Assembly: GCF_000807855.2 (NCBI RefSeq)
Contig: NZ_JRYR02000001.1
Span: forward strand, 2,515,898 to 2,579,897
Source of the DNA: Flammeovirga pacifica
GTDB taxonomy: Bacteria > Bacteroidota > Bacteroidia > Cytophagales > Flammeovirgaceae
DNA length: 64,000 nt
Direction: 5' to 3'
Of the stretch, positions 63,986 to 64,000 are shown one piece after another (the first letter of the stretch is position 1; each line of letters starts with the position of its first letter). Below the pieces are notes generated by a model, which had not been told where the DNA came from, searched no databases, and saw only the letters and a program-made list of their open reading frames with translations. The position numbers and the translations under genes were made by a program.

Positions 63986-64000
63986 TTGGTTGACCAAATA
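63986..64000 (-). promoter_or_regulatory. operator at the PL6 promoter (partial at window edge)
   Basis: TTGGTTGACCAA (63986-63997) followed by the start of a -7 box (CAAATA on the plus strand, cut by the edge). The arrangement copies that before susC, where the palindrome also overlaps the last bases of TAnnTTTG. It is 83 nt before the PL6 start codon. Confidence 0.65.

Overview
The window comes from an AT-rich, probably marine member of the Bacteroidota, most likely a Cytophagales/Flammeovirga-type bacterium. The evidence is the 16S rRNA 5' end at the left edge, Bacteroidota-type promoters (-33 TTTG or TTG, -7 TAnnTTTG), SusC/SusD and TonB-dependent receptors ending in Phe, type IX secretion (T9SS) C-terminal domains, and HmuY/HmuR haem genes. 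The genus is inferred; the phylum is secure.

Layout. 1-700: 5' end of a 16S gene on the minus strand with two tandem promoters, then about 650 bp of AT-rich DNA with a possible small RNA. 1353-5724: a 7TMR-DISM sensor with a LuxR-type HTH, a T9SS-exported surface protein, and a conserved cytosolic protein that may be ATP12-like. 5862-14359: a peroxide-defence set (ahpF and two nearly identical ahpC genes) whose three promoters share spacing and an upstream palindrome; a GH38 alpha-mannosidase and a CotH-type lipoprotein sit between the ahpC copies. 14508-17348: a 41-residue acidic mini-protein gene, then a DoxX / AhpD-like / haloacid dehalogenase / AraC operon. 17522-19889: a conserved protein overlapping a Rieske-glutamate synthase fusion. 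20180-24389: GH16 and PNGase F, both secreted. 24501-25063: two small orphan genes, one apparently cut at its 5' end beside a repeat.

25395-34660 is a complete haem-acquisition operon, hmuR-Y-S-T-U-V, read leftwards from a promoter carrying two copies of a GCRACAnTGTCGC palindrome. 34898-41261 reads rightwards: a medium-chain reductase, an orphan TonB receptor between two copies of a hairpin repeat, and a translationally coupled TPR-AAA ATPase / TPR membrane protein pair. 41443-43724 holds a winged-helix regulator flanked by two small lipoprotein genes that share GTTAC boxes at the same distance from the -7 element.

44319-63903 is an alginate-utilisation locus: a FadR-type GntR regulator, then on the minus strand PL6, kdgF, a hexuronate-type MFS carrier, an SDR (likely DEH reductase), PL7, kdgK, eda, and a second transcription unit susC, susD, PL7 lipoprotein and a giant non-catalytic T9SS protein. 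Together they encode extracellular depolymerisation, oligomer uptake, linearisation of the unsaturated uronate, reduction to KDG, phosphorylation and cleavage to pyruvate and glyceraldehyde 3-phosphate. Both promoter regions carry TTGGTTnACCAA palindromes fused to the -7 box, which fits one regulator controlling the locus. No CRISPR array, tRNA or insertion sequence was seen.
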